From Sunxiuqinia sp965230765 (GTDB taxonomy: Bacteria > Bacteroidota > Bacteroidia > Bacteroidales > Prolixibacteraceae), in the NCBI GenBank assembly GCA_965230765.1, contig CBDDLR010000001.1, positions 496,001 through 560,000 of the forward strand: a DNA stretch of 64,000 nucleotides, given 5' to 3'. Position numbers and translations under genes: made by a program. The notes under the pieces were generated by a model. The model saw only the letters and a list, made by a program, of their open reading frames with translations, was not told the origin of the DNA and searched no databases. Of the stretch, positions 34,954 to 43,417 are shown piece after piece. Positions within the stretch are counted from its first letter, which is position 1, and each line of letters opens with the position of its first letter.

Positions 34954-36042
34954 TTATTGTTTAGCTGAAAGCCGGAACATTTGTTTTTTATAACCTGCAA
35001 AAATACCAACGGCATTGTTTATGTTGCTATAAACCAATACGGGGGAGTTACTAATGTCCCCCCTGTTGGATAGTTGAAGAGAATAATCCTTTTGGAACTT
35101 ATAATATTCATCACTCAAATCTAGGAATTCAAGCCAAAACTCCCCTTCTGCGAACTGGTGATTAGTAAAAATAGTCGCAGGGATTTCTTCAGAAAAGCTT
35201 CCAAGAAGTGTAAATGTTTCATAAGGTGCCTGGTAGAACAAACCAGCCGGAGCAACACATAATTCCATTGAAAATGCGTCAGGGTCACGGTAATCAACCT
35301 GGTCTAAAAAAGTAGCCGTTTCAATTTTCCCTGAATTATCAGAAGCCTTCACTTCTCCTATTATTGGGGCAAGGATATCCCATAACGGACCAAAAACAAT
35401 TTGTTCCGTTAATACTTTAAGTTTACTTACCAATTGTTGGTCAACACCGTTCTCAAGCATTTTATCAAAACTTCTTTCGCTAAAATAATACCGCTTATAG
35501 CCTTTAATTGAGTCAAATTTTAATACCCGTACTCGGCAAAGAGAATTTGTGCCACTTGGCGGCATAAGCTTAAATCTAGTGGAAATCATCTCTGTATAGA
35601 TGTTATGTACAGAAACAACCGTTTGCAATGTCAGGTCTGTATTGAAGCCTTTAATGGTACTTTGGGGAGGTACAGAACTAGTAGCTGTTATCCTTTCCTG
35701 TCCTTCAATCTCAACCAAAAGAGTGTAATCAACCCCAACCTCTGGATAAGAAGTTAATGTATAAACCCCCTCTCCAGTATGTTGCAAATGGATTGTTTTG
35801 TTTTCCCTTACTATGCTTACATTGGCATCTAAAATTGGTTCCGTTGGTTTATTTTTATTAATACTAAAAGTCTTATAAACATTTACTTCCCACGGTAAAG
35901 AATCTGTAAAGAAACTGGTTACCACAATCTTTGGCGAGATGTCTGGTGTCCCCAGGTCAATCTCATTCATACACCCAGCAAGTAATATGAATGGAATCAA
36001 TAGGGATATATATTTTGCTGAACTGAAAGATACTTTGTCCAT
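34954..36042 (-). CDS. DUF4249 surface lipoprotein (module 2)
   Basis: 362 residues from ATG 36042; the frame extends to 36135 but that part overlaps the receptor gene, and the lipoprotein signal (MDKVSFSSAKY...LLAGC) starts at 36042. DUF4249 features: IDLGTPDISPKIVVTSFFTD, SLPWEVNVYKTFSIN, and the C-terminal PVLVYSNINNAVGIFAGY. Longer than the module 1 protein. It follows its receptor by 10 bases. Immediately after the stop comes the duplicated 300-base fragment. Ligand unknown. Confidence 0.87.
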   Translation of the reverse strand: MDKVSFSSAKYISLLIPFILLAGCMNEIDLGTPDISPKIVVTSFFTDSLPWEVNVYKTFSINKNKPTEPILDANVSIVRENKTIHLQHTGEGVYTLTSYPEVGVDYTLLVEIEGQERITATSSVPPQSTIKGFNTDLTLQTVVSVHNIYTEMISTRFKLMPPSGTNSLCRVRVLKFDSIKGYKRYYFSERSFDKMLENGVDQQLVSKLKVLTEQIVFGPLWDILAPIIGEVKASDNSGKIETATFLDQVDYRDPDAFSMELCVAPAGLFYQAPYETFTLLGSFSEEIPATIFTNHQFAEGEFWLEFLDLSDEYYKFQKDYSLQLSNRGDISNSPVLVYSNINNAVGIFAGYKKQMFRLSAKQ

Positions 36043-36052
36043 AATTGATATC

Positions 36053-38521
36053 TTAATGTGCATTAAAACTAAACCGGTAACAAATAGAAGGCACGAAAGT
36101 AAAAACGGAGAAACTTTTATAAACAAGTTTCCCATCTTCCCCCGTTTCGGAGAAGATCATCATGGGGTTGTTCCTTGCATAAACATTATATACAGAAAAA
36201 CTCCAGGTACGCTCCCCTCGGCGTTTTTGCTTAATAAAGTTAACCCCAAAATCTAAACGGTGGTAAGTAGGCAGGTGTTGCTCGTTTATACCACTATAAT
36301 AAGTAACATTCTCAGGCTTGTAAATCATTTGGTCATAGAAACCCAAGTCAAACATTATCCCGTATAACGGGGAGCGTGCATACCCCATGTCGCCAGCATA
36401 TGCCGACCCTGATAACGTTATTGGCATCCCAGTTGCATACACCCACGAAGCTGATAAATCAATTTTTTTGTTCGGGCTAAACATGCCAACCAGTTTAAAC
36501 TGGTGTTTGCTGTTGTATTTAAACGCAAAAGGTTTTCCACTGTTCAGGGTTTTAAACTGGCGCTTAGAATCGGAAAGTGAATAAGCGCCCCAGCCGTTAA
36601 ACTTACCTGATATTTTCGAAACCAAAAATTCGATCCCTTTGGAAGATCCTTTCCCCTGAGTCACCTTTTCATACCATGTTTCATCCATGGAAAAAAATGA
36701 CTCTCCATTATTGAAATGGAGAACATTATTCATGTCCTTGTGGTACATTTCCGCCCTAAATTCATACATATCACTAATATTGAATTTTATTCCCAAATCG
36801 AATTGACCAGACCGGGCTGGTTTTAGGGTTTTGACCGAGGGGACCCACATGTCTACCGGGAATGTCGTCCCATTGTCGACCAAAAGGTGAAGCGGTTGCG
36901 ACATTTTTGTCCAGCTCCCATACACCGAAAAATTACTGTTCGGTTTATAGTTGAACATCATACGAGGTTGAAACGAAAAAAAGTTCTTATGGTTAGCCCT
37001 GGATATCATCATTGCCAGTCCTGCATTTATAAATATCTTCGTTGAAAAGCTGAAGTGGGTTTCGATATAGCCATTGGCTTCATACAAGCTTTCTGCAGAT
37101 TCATGGATATTTTTGGAAAAATTGTCGGTTGGACTATACTTTGACCCATAGTTTAAATCCAGTTTGCCCGGAATGAACCTACGCCAGCTTGCCCTTACCC
37201 CCATAAGTGTTTTTAACCAAGGGAAAGCAAAATAGTCAAAGTCGCTGGCTAGGCCAATATCTTCAATATTTGATAAGTTAAGGAAAGAGGTATGTTCGTT
37301 TAAGGTATCGTTTAACGACTCCTGAAGGTACTCATTACCAACCCTTGTTTCATACTTGTAAGTTGAATATGAAATCGTGGTATTGGAAAAAAGTTTTTCA
37401 TTAAACAGATGGTTCCACCGGGAGGAAAGAGTCAGGTTACCCCATTGGTTCGTAAAATCTGAACGGTCTTCAAGCCTACCAAACTCCTCGGCCATTTGCA
37501 AAACAAGCCCTCTTTGATTATAGCTTTCTTGTTCAGATAAAAACAGTTTGTCCCTTCCTGTATAAATACTGAAATATACCCGGTCTTTTGAAGAGAGGGT
37601 AAAATTCGATTTTAAATTGATGTCATAAAAATTATAGCCAGACCATGTCTTTGTAGTTTTGAGCAAGTCTTCCTGCTTGATGGCATTTAATGGGGTGTAA
37701 AATAAGTCGGCATAGGTTCTCCTTATGGCCAACAGGTATGATGATTTCCCTTTTTTTATCGGGCTTTCATAAATTACTTTCGATGAGATTGTACCAATGG
37801 TTACGTCCAGTTTCTTTTTCTTAAGGTTGCCTTCTTTTAGCCGGATATCAATCACCGAAGACAACCTGCCTGAATACCTGGCCGGGAATCCCCCTTTGTA
37901 TACATCGACACTTTTAACTACTTCAGGAGCAAAAACCGAGAAAAACCCAAAAAGGTGATTGACATTATAAACCGGCATACCATCCAACAACATCAGGTTC
38001 TGACCGCGTCCTCCCCCCCGAACATATATACCGGAGCTTCCTTCTTTCCCCATATTTATCCCAGGTGTTAGTTGCAAGGATTTTATTATATCTTTTTCAC
38101 CCAATAAACCAGGCAGTTTTTCTAACTTTTCACCCGTAAACGATATTTTTCCGACAGGGGTAAAATCTTCCCCTTTTGTTTTAGGTGCCTTTATGTCAAT
38201 GTTGCATAGTTCATTCCCTGGAATCAGTGTTATTATTATCGAAGTGTCTTTTTTACAGTGTACCGATTGGGTTACTTTCTGGTAACCTACGAATGAGACA
38301 TTGAGTTTGAGTGTATCAGGAACAATATTAAAACTAAAGAAACCATAAGTGTTCGTTAAAACACCTTTTCGGCTAACTTCATCATATATGTGTGCATTAA
38401 TTAGTGCCTCACCGGTTTCTTTATCGTAGACAAAACCACTTATGGTTTGTTGTGCCTGGGTATTAATCTGAAAAATAAAAAACAAGGACAATAGTGTGAC
38501 AAAGTACTTTGGGGTAGCCAT
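36053..38521 (-). CDS. TonB-dependent receptor with carboxypeptidase-regulatory-like domain (module 2)
   Basis: 822 residues. Signal peptide ending NTQAQ, CarboxypepD_reg-like domain (SGFVYDKETGEALINAHIY), plug with GIYVRGGGRGQNLMLLDGMP and GGFPARYSGRLSSVIDIR, and a barrel ending in FVPSICYRFSFNAH. Same family as the module 1 receptor, and the plug start (LPGLLGEKDIIKSLQLTPG) is nearly shared with it. Divergence suggests different ligands. First gene of the module 2 operon, with DUF4249 downstream. Confidence 0.9.
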   Translation of the reverse strand: MATPKYFVTLLSLFFIFQINTQAQQTISGFVYDKETGEALINAHIYDEVSRKGVLTNTYGFFSFNIVPDTLKLNVSFVGYQKVTQSVHCKKDTSIIITLIPGNELCNIDIKAPKTKGEDFTPVGKISFTGEKLEKLPGLLGEKDIIKSLQLTPGINMGKEGSSGIYVRGGGRGQNLMLLDGMPVYNVNHLFGFFSVFAPEVVKSVDVYKGGFPARYSGRLSSVIDIRLKEGNLKKKKLDVTIGTISSKVIYESPIKKGKSSYLLAIRRTYADLFYTPLNAIKQEDLLKTTKTWSGYNFYDINLKSNFTLSSKDRVYFSIYTGRDKLFLSEQESYNQRGLVLQMAEEFGRLEDRSDFTNQWGNLTLSSRWNHLFNEKLFSNTTISYSTYKYETRVGNEYLQESLNDTLNEHTSFLNLSNIEDIGLASDFDYFAFPWLKTLMGVRASWRRFIPGKLDLNYGSKYSPTDNFSKNIHESAESLYEANGYIETHFSFSTKIFINAGLAMMISRANHKNFFSFQPRMMFNYKPNSNFSVYGSWTKMSQPLHLLVDNGTTFPVDMWVPSVKTLKPARSGQFDLGIKFNISDMYEFRAEMYHKDMNNVLHFNNGESFFSMDETWYEKVTQGKGSSKGIEFLVSKISGKFNGWGAYSLSDSKRQFKTLNSGKPFAFKYNSKHQFKLVGMFSPNKKIDLSASWVYATGMPITLSGSAYAGDMGYARSPLYGIMFDLGFYDQMIYKPENVTYYSGINEQHLPTYHRLDFGVNFIKQKRRGERTWSFSVYNVYARNNPMMIFSETGEDGKLVYKSFSVFTFVPSICYRFSFNAH

Positions 38522-38691
38522 AAATATTATTGGTTAGTAAATGCTAGTGCTGTTTTAAACGAAATATTCCCGAAAATATTTGTTTAGACATTAAATAGTT
38601 ATTGTTTTGTATTAAAGGTTCTTGATACACTTTTTAGAACTTAATGCTGTATTTTGCAGTTGGGATAAGTCTAATTGTTCGCTTTATAGAA

Positions 38692-38719
38692 TTCAGGGCA
38701 GACACAAGTCTACCCTGAA
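38692..38719 (-). terminator. Hairpin after the 38726 lipoprotein gene
   Basis: TTCAGGG/CCCTGAA and AGAC/GTCT form an 11-pair stem with one C-A mismatch and an ACAA loop, 6 bases after the stop. The U-run on the minus strand is poor (TTCTATAAAG), so it is a weak terminator at best. The rest of 38522-38691 is AT-rich and presumably holds the promoter of the module 2 receptor. Confidence 0.5.
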
Positions 38720-38725
38720 AAAGTC

Positions 38726-39772
38726 TTATAGATCTAAAGATACTTTATAACTCTCCCCAATACCACTTGACCAAAATTCTACTTTAAAATCCCGAAGACT
38801 AAAGTCTACATTAAATGGCTCGTTGGCATAATATAGTCTATCAATATAGTGTACTCTCACTGTCTTCCTTGTCGTTCCAATATATTCATCAGAAAACGAA
38901 CCTACATATCCAGGAGCTGGAGACACCCCAGTCTCACTCCAGTCAATATATTGGTTTACAATACTATAAGAAGCCTCGTTATTTCTCCATTTCTTTTTGA
39001 ATGTGCCACGATACTTTTCTTGGTTCATAATCAAGGTTAGCTGGCATCCAGCTTTATATGTCATTTGTCCAGTATAGGGATCAAAATTGACAAGGGAATT
39101 AAAAACATACTTTTCTACAGACCAGACGAGCCTTCTTATCCCGTTTTGTTTTATGCCATTATCTAAAATAGTTGTCGATTTTAAGTTATTGTCATTCTTA
39201 AACGGGTCAAAAACAACAATATTGTTATCCTCGGAAATACTTAAAGACTTTAGTTTACTGTCGGTATTTAGCAAACTGGATTGGTCACCGTCCAAAGAAA
39301 TATATTCTTTATCAGACGTGAATTTATAAAATGAACCTTCAATCTTGACACATCCATTTATGTTCAAAATGTTGGCTAACCCTGACGAATAGAACTTATA
39401 CTTAATAAACAGGTCTTCCTCTATGTTGAACTTGTCAGAAAACTTCTCTTGGAAGGTTGCTACTTCCTCTTCACTTATAATTTTATTTGCTTCCTCTTCA
39501 GCAAAATACTTTTCTGTACTAGCAGACACAAACCCGAGTGATTCTTCCCATTCGATACAATCATTAAGGTTTAACTCCTCAATCTCGCTTCGAATACTGT
39601 CAAACACCTCGATTGATTTAAATACCAAATAACCATTCTCTACAAAAACATCCGGGGTTTCCTGTACAGATACCAATGCATCCGTTTCATCAACAACCAA
39701 CTCATCTTTCTGACAAGCATTAAAAACGGTTAACACAACAGCCAATAAGGCAAATAATCTTAAAATTTTCAT
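38726..39772 (-). CDS. Lipoprotein of unknown function
   Basis: 348 residues from ATG 39772, where a lipoprotein signal begins (MKILRLFALLAVVLTVFNAC). The frame stays open for 53 more codons upstream (to 39931), but that part reads through GC-rich hairpins and has no membrane or signal character, so it is not used. The mature protein is acidic at first (SIEVFDSIRSEIEEL, EEEANKIISEEEVATFQEKF), then beta-rich with a C-terminal aromatic part. I do not recognise a family securely; it resembles large DUF lipoproteins of gut and marine Bacteroidota. Monocistronic, downstream of umuC but separated by 291 bases. Confidence 0.65.
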   Translation of the reverse strand: MKILRLFALLAVVLTVFNACQKDELVVDETDALVSVQETPDVFVENGYLVFKSIEVFDSIRSEIEELNLNDCIEWEESLGFVSASTEKYFAEEEANKIISEEEVATFQEKFSDKFNIEEDLFIKYKFYSSGLANILNINGCVKIEGSFYKFTSDKEYISLDGDQSSLLNTDSKLKSLSISEDNNIVVFDPFKNDNNLKSTTILDNGIKQNGIRRLVWSVEKYVFNSLVNFDPYTGQMTYKAGCQLTLIMNQEKYRGTFKKKWRNNEASYSIVNQYIDWSETGVSPAPGYVGSFSDEYIGTTRKTVRVHYIDRLYYANEPFNVDFSLRDFKVEFWSSGIGESYKVSLDL

Positions 39773-39789
39773 AAATTTACACTGTTTGT

Positions 39790-39966
39790 GGGGTGGGCAG
39801 TTGCTGCTACCCACCCCGGTTAAAACAAATTTGACTAACCCGGCTTTTTTTAAAAGGGCCGGGTTTTCCCTTTTGTACACAACAATTCCTTTCATAGTTT
39901 GCCAACCGACAAACATGATCTGTCTAATCATTAATTTCTCATTTCAGGGCCACTCCCCGGCCGGGG
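39790..39966. other. Three GC-rich hairpins in the spacer between umuC and the lipoprotein gene
   Basis: GGGGTGGG/CCCACCCC (39790-39797 and 39810-39817), AACCCGGC/GCCGGGTT (39837-39844 and 39858-39865), and the perfect palindrome CCCCGGCCGGGG (39955-39966). They stand out in an otherwise AT-rich spacer. Because they lie in the leader of the lipoprotein gene and after umuC, one may be the umuC terminator and the others leader structure. A run of eight G follows at 40030-40037. Confidence 0.55.
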
Positions 39967-40063
39967 TATTCGCAAAAGCAATCGTAGCCAAAACTAATAC
40001 ATTTTTTGTTAACTGAAAATGAAATTTATGGGGGGGGTAATTTAGAATTATTCAATTCTTGAT

Positions 40064-41314
40064 TTATTCCACATCCAGCAAATCATCCCAACGGGTGGTA
40101 AACCGCTTGCTGAGTTTTTCCTGCTTCAGCTTCCACTTTCGGCTTCCTTTAGATGAAGCAATTGCTACTGTACTTCTGCCATAACTATCATTCAAATGAT
40201 CAATCACTTTATAGAGCCATTGGTATTTGGGTCGGTCAATTTTATCATATATGTTTAGCTGAACCTGGTTTTCAGGAATAAGTCCGGCAACCACAACCCC
40301 GGCCTTTTTGTATTCGTATCCTTCCAGATATATCTTCCCCACAACCTGTTTGGCATATTGGATCATTTCAGAACTATTATTGGTTGGGGTTGGAAAAGTG
40401 ACAGAAAAACTTGTGTTATATTGAGCTTGTTTGCGAAACCGATTGGTGTTCATAAAAATCATCATTGTAGAAGCGCATAATTTCCTCCTCCTCAATTTTG
40501 CACCATTTATCTCTGTATAATGGCAAATGGCTTCCTCAATAGGTTGCAGTTTGCTTTGCATTTCAGCAAAACTTCGGGTAGTTGCAATACTTTTCTTTGT
40601 TGATGGCTGATGCTCAAACTCAATGCACCGAATACCCTCCAATTCTTTTTTGGTACGAAGGCCAACTACCGAAAAATGTTTACGTACAAACGAATCTGAC
40701 TTTTGTGTTAAATCATATGCAGTTTTAATTCCATAATAATTCATCCGTTCAGCATAAGCTGCGCCAACCCCCCAAACATCATGAACTTCCAACCATTTTA
40801 AGGCTTTAAGTCGCTTTTCTTCTGAATCAATTATGTGTGAATAATTTAGTTCCGGGAATTTTTTAGCTATTCTACCTGCTGCTTTGGCCAGGGTTTTTGT
40901 GGGTGCAACTCCAATACTTATTGGTATACCAACCCACTTATTTACTTTTTCAACCAACTCCTCTGCCAGCTTTTTAGGATTTGAAATACCATCCAAATGC
41001 AAAAAAGCCTCATCAATTGAGTACACCTCAACCTCTGGAGAAAAGCGCCCCAGAATATTCATTACCCGCTGGCTTAAATCGCCATACAAGGCATAGTTTG
41101 ATGAAAAAACATGGATTTTGTTCTTTTCAATCTGGTCAATCCACTTATGAGCTGGAGCACCCATGGGAATATTGAACTTTTTGGCTTCATTGGATCTTGC
41201 AATAATGCAACCATCATTGTTTGATAAAACAACGATTGGATTGCCAATTAAATCAGGGCGAAAAACCCGTTCGCAACTGGCATAGAAATTATTGCAGTCA
41301 ACCAGGGCAATCAT
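40064..41314 (-). CDS. umuC: Y-family DNA polymerase, Pol V catalytic subunit
   Basis: 416 residues; error-prone translesion synthesis, active with processed UmuD. Visible: N-terminal ALVDCNNFYASCERVF with the first catalytic Asp, YALYGDLSQRVM, the VYSIDEAFLHLDG box with the Asp-Glu pair near residue 101, and SIGVAPTKTLAKAAGRIAKK, all typical of UmuC. The C-terminal little-finger and UmuC-specific tail are present. Its ATG overlaps the umuD stop by four bases (ATGA), so the pair is coupled. Confidence 0.95.
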   Translation of the reverse strand: MIALVDCNNFYASCERVFRPDLIGNPIVVLSNNDGCIIARSNEAKKFNIPMGAPAHKWIDQIEKNKIHVFSSNYALYGDLSQRVMNILGRFSPEVEVYSIDEAFLHLDGISNPKKLAEELVEKVNKWVGIPISIGVAPTKTLAKAAGRIAKKFPELNYSHIIDSEEKRLKALKWLEVHDVWGVGAAYAERMNYYGIKTAYDLTQKSDSFVRKHFSVVGLRTKKELEGIRCIEFEHQPSTKKSIATTRSFAEMQSKLQPIEEAICHYTEINGAKLRRRKLCASTMMIFMNTNRFRKQAQYNTSFSVTFPTPTNNSSEMIQYAKQVVGKIYLEGYEYKKAGVVVAGLIPENQVQLNIYDKIDRPKYQWLYKVIDHLNDSYGRSTVAIASSKGSRKWKLKQEKLSKRFTTRWDDLLDVE

Positions 41315-41760
41315 ACCTTTTTAATTACATATGCCACTATTCCCCATATTATAAAATCATTCTCTTCTGTAACTTTAATAGGCGAAAACTCTTCGTTTTC
41401 GGGAACAAGCCAACAAAAATCCTTTTCAAGCTTAATGCGCTTTACAGTAAATTCACCATCCAGGAAACAAACAGCAATCCGATCATCCTGCGGGTCAAGG
41501 CTCCTGTCAATTACCAAAACATCGCCATCATTTAAGCCAGCCTCAATCATTGAATTTCCACGAACCCTGGCGTAGAAAGTAGCTTCCGGGTTTTGCACCA
41601 GCTCTTTGTTCAAATCAATTTTTAAATCAAGGTAATCATCAGCCGGAGACGGAAACCCGGCATTTACCCCTCCAACATAGTTGATCGAAGGGGATGTGTC
41701 ATTATCAGGTTTGAAGAATTGAAGATTATTATTTCGACTGTTCTCTCCCATTTCACGCAA
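41311..41760 (-). CDS. umuD: S24 family self-cleaving protein, UmuD
   Basis: 149 residues. The cleavage site VNAGFPSPADDY (Ala-Gly) lies near residue 31; the catalytic Ser is in RGNSMIEAGL near residue 69 and the catalytic Lys in FTVKRIKL near residue 106. RecA-promoted cleavage would give active UmuD'. No DNA-binding domain, so it is not LexA. Upstream TTCCTT-TT-AAGGAA (41769-41782) and AAACGTTT (41802-41809) are candidate operator pieces, but neither is a known SOS box. Confidence 0.93.
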   Translation of the reverse strand: MREMGENSRNNNLQFFKPDNDTSPSINYVGGVNAGFPSPADDYLDLKIDLNKELVQNPEATFYARVRGNSMIEAGLNDGDVLVIDRSLDPQDDRIAVCFLDGEFTVKRIKLEKDFCWLVPENEEFSPIKVTEENDFIIWGIVAYVIKKV

Positions 41761-41858
41761 TTTTCAATTTCCTTTTAAGGAAGTTTCAAAATAATAAAAA
41801 CAAACGTTTTTTGAAAGGGGTAAGCGTCAACCCATCAATTAGCAATACCCCCAAACAC

Positions 41859-41890
41859 AAAAAGGTAAAGAGCAGAACCCTTTACCTTTT
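41859..41890 (-). terminator. Terminator of rpmH
   Basis: Stem AAAAGGTAAAG / CTTTACCTTTT with a 9-base loop, followed by T on the minus strand. It lies 29 bases after the rpmH stop. Confidence 0.85.
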
Positions 41891-41918
41891 CATGATTGAA
41901 AATGTTCAATATAATTTC

Positions 41919-42077
41919 TTAGCGCTTGTGTCTTGGCTCGTCAGAAACCGTCAATTTCTTTCTTCCTTTAGCGCGACGGCTTTTTAAAACTTTACGCCCG
42001 CTTACTGAAGACATTCTTTCGCGAAAACCGTGCTTGTTTTTGCGCTTTCTGTTTGATGGTTGAAATGTCCTTTTCAT
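41919..42077 (-). CDS. rpmH: 50S ribosomal protein L34
   Basis: 52 residues, highly basic: starts MKRTFQPSNRKRKNKHGFRE, continues RMSSVSGRKVLKSRRAKGRK and ends LTVSDEPRHKR. The first 35 residues are the invariant L34 core; the C-terminal extension after KGRKKL is a Bacteroidota feature. Here it is not beside rnpA or dnaA, and yidD lies 14 kb away, so the usual rpmH-rnpA-yidD order is broken up. A terminator follows the gene. Confidence 0.97.
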   Translation of the reverse strand: MKRTFQPSNRKRKNKHGFRERMSSVSGRKVLKSRRAKGRKKLTVSDEPRHKR

Positions 42078-42163
42078 TGGTAAATATTTTTATTTAAATA
42101 TACTTTGCTTAAATCGGACTGCAAAAATAAATCTTTTTTGATTCCCTCCAAAATTATAAAAGT

Positions 42164-42799
42164 CTATTTTCTAATATTTTTTATCTGAAGATGGATTACT
42201 TTCTTGGTTTCAAAAAACCCTTCATCAAAAAAATCTGTCAAATCATATATTTTATGCTGATTTTTAAAGGGTTTCAACTCTTCATCAAAATCACCCCCTT
42301 TCAAATACAGAATCCCATTTGGAAGTGAATTGCGTTGTTTTCCATGTACTTTTTTCCTGACCAATGAAACAAATTTCGGGAAGGCGGTAACCGCCCGGCT
42401 AATTATAAAGTCAAATTGCCCGTCAATTTTTTCTGCCCGGTGCTGTTCAGCAACCACATTTTTAAGCCCCAAACTTTCTTTTACGCCATTTACAACACTG
42501 ATTTTTTTCGCAATCGAATCAACCAGGAAAAAATTGGTTTCGGGGAACATGATTGCCAGTGGAATACCAGGAAACCCGCCACCGGTGCCGACATCCATAA
42601 CAGAAGTACCCGGCGCAAACTGCATAACTTTTGCAATGCCGAGCGAATGCAGCACATGCCGCTCATACAACTGGTCAATATCTTTGCGGGAAATTACATT
42701 GATTTTTTCATTCCATTCAGCATACAATTTCCCCAATGCAGAAAATTGCTCAACTTGTTCTTCAGGTAAATTCGGAAAGTATTTTTTGATAATATCCAT
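42164..42799 (-). CDS. rsmG: 16S rRNA (guanine527-N7)-methyltransferase
   Basis: 211 residues. SAM motif VMDVGTGGGFPGIPLAIMFP near residue 66, KINVISRKDIDQLYERHVLHSLG before it, and FIISRAVTAFPKFVSLVRKK, the RsmG signature. Methylates G527 in the 530 loop of 16S rRNA; loss gives low-level streptomycin resistance in other bacteria. It starts 6 bases after the sigma-factor stop and is presumably co-transcribed. Confidence 0.94.
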   Translation of the reverse strand: MDIIKKYFPNLPEEQVEQFSALGKLYAEWNEKINVISRKDIDQLYERHVLHSLGIAKVMQFAPGTSVMDVGTGGGFPGIPLAIMFPETNFFLVDSIAKKISVVNGVKESLGLKNVVAEQHRAEKIDGQFDFIISRAVTAFPKFVSLVRKKVHGKQRNSLPNGILYLKGGDFDEELKPFKNQHKIYDLTDFFDEGFFETKKVIHLQIKNIRK

Positions 42800-42805
42800 A
42801 AAAAG

Positions 42806-43417
42806 CTATTCTTCCTGGTCATCCATTTCGGTTGACTCAATCATCTTGAACAGCATTTCCCTTGCACGAAATAATTGGGCTTTTACTGTTCCAAGTGGCA
42901 AATTTAGCTCTTTTGCTATTTCTTCGTATGAAAATTCGCGGAAATATCGAAGTTCCACCAAAGTTCGGTATCGTGGTTTAAGGCGACGTACAATCCTTCG
43001 CAACAGAATGGCCTTTTGAATGCGGATCATCTTTTCCTCAGGATCAGGATCACCCGATTTTAGTTTAACCGGAGGATCATTTTCATTGCTCTCCTGATTG
43101 TTTTCGATGGGCACATGCACTCCTTTTTTCTTCCTCAGGAAATCAATGCAGTTGTTTGAAGCAATTTTAAACAACCAGGTGCTAAAAGCATAACTTGGGG
43201 AATATTGGTGGAGGTTTTTAAACGCTTTGCCAAAAGCTTCAATGGTCAAATCTTCAGCATCGCTTTTATTGTTTACCATTTTCAACAGCATGAAATAAAT
43301 AGCGTCCTTGTATTTGCTCAACAATTTGGCAAATGCCTGCTCTTCCCCTCTAAGAGCTGACTCTACTAGATCAAAGTCCTGTTGAGCCTTATCCGACAAA
43401 TTCGAATTTAGTTCCAT
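42806..43417 (-). CDS. ECF-type RNA polymerase sigma factor
   Basis: 203 residues. Region 2 reads LLSKYKDAIYFMLLKMVNN, then SDAEDLTIEAFGKAFKNLHQ and FSTWLFKIASNNCIDFLRKK; region 4 reads RYRTLVELRYFREFSYEEIAKEL and LGTVKAQLFRAREMLF with its helix-turn-helix. A Lys/Glu-rich linker (NNQESNENDPP) separates them. No anti-sigma gene is adjacent. It overlaps the end of the glycosyltransferase gene by 10 bases. Promoter specificity is unknown; an ECF-like promoter occurs at 49348-49375 in this window, but no link is shown. Confidence 0.92.
   Translation of the reverse strand: MELNSNLSDKAQQDFDLVESALRGEEQAFAKLLSKYKDAIYFMLLKMVNNKSDAEDLTIEAFGKAFKNLHQYSPSYAFSTWLFKIASNNCIDFLRKKKGVHVPIENNQESNENDPPVKLKSGDPDPEEKMIRIQKAILLRRIVRRLKPRYRTLVELRYFREFSYEEIAKELNLPLGTVKAQLFRAREMLFKMIESTEMDDQEE

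Noticed and set aside
39773..39931. 53-codon N-terminal extension of the lipoprotein at 38726
   Set aside because: It reads through GC-rich hairpins, has no signal character, and a perfect lipoprotein signal starts at 39772.
41761..41835. LexA/SOS box upstream of umuD
   Set aside because: TTCCTT-TT-AAGGAA and AAACGTTT are short and match no known Bacteroidota SOS box; a role is possible but not supported.
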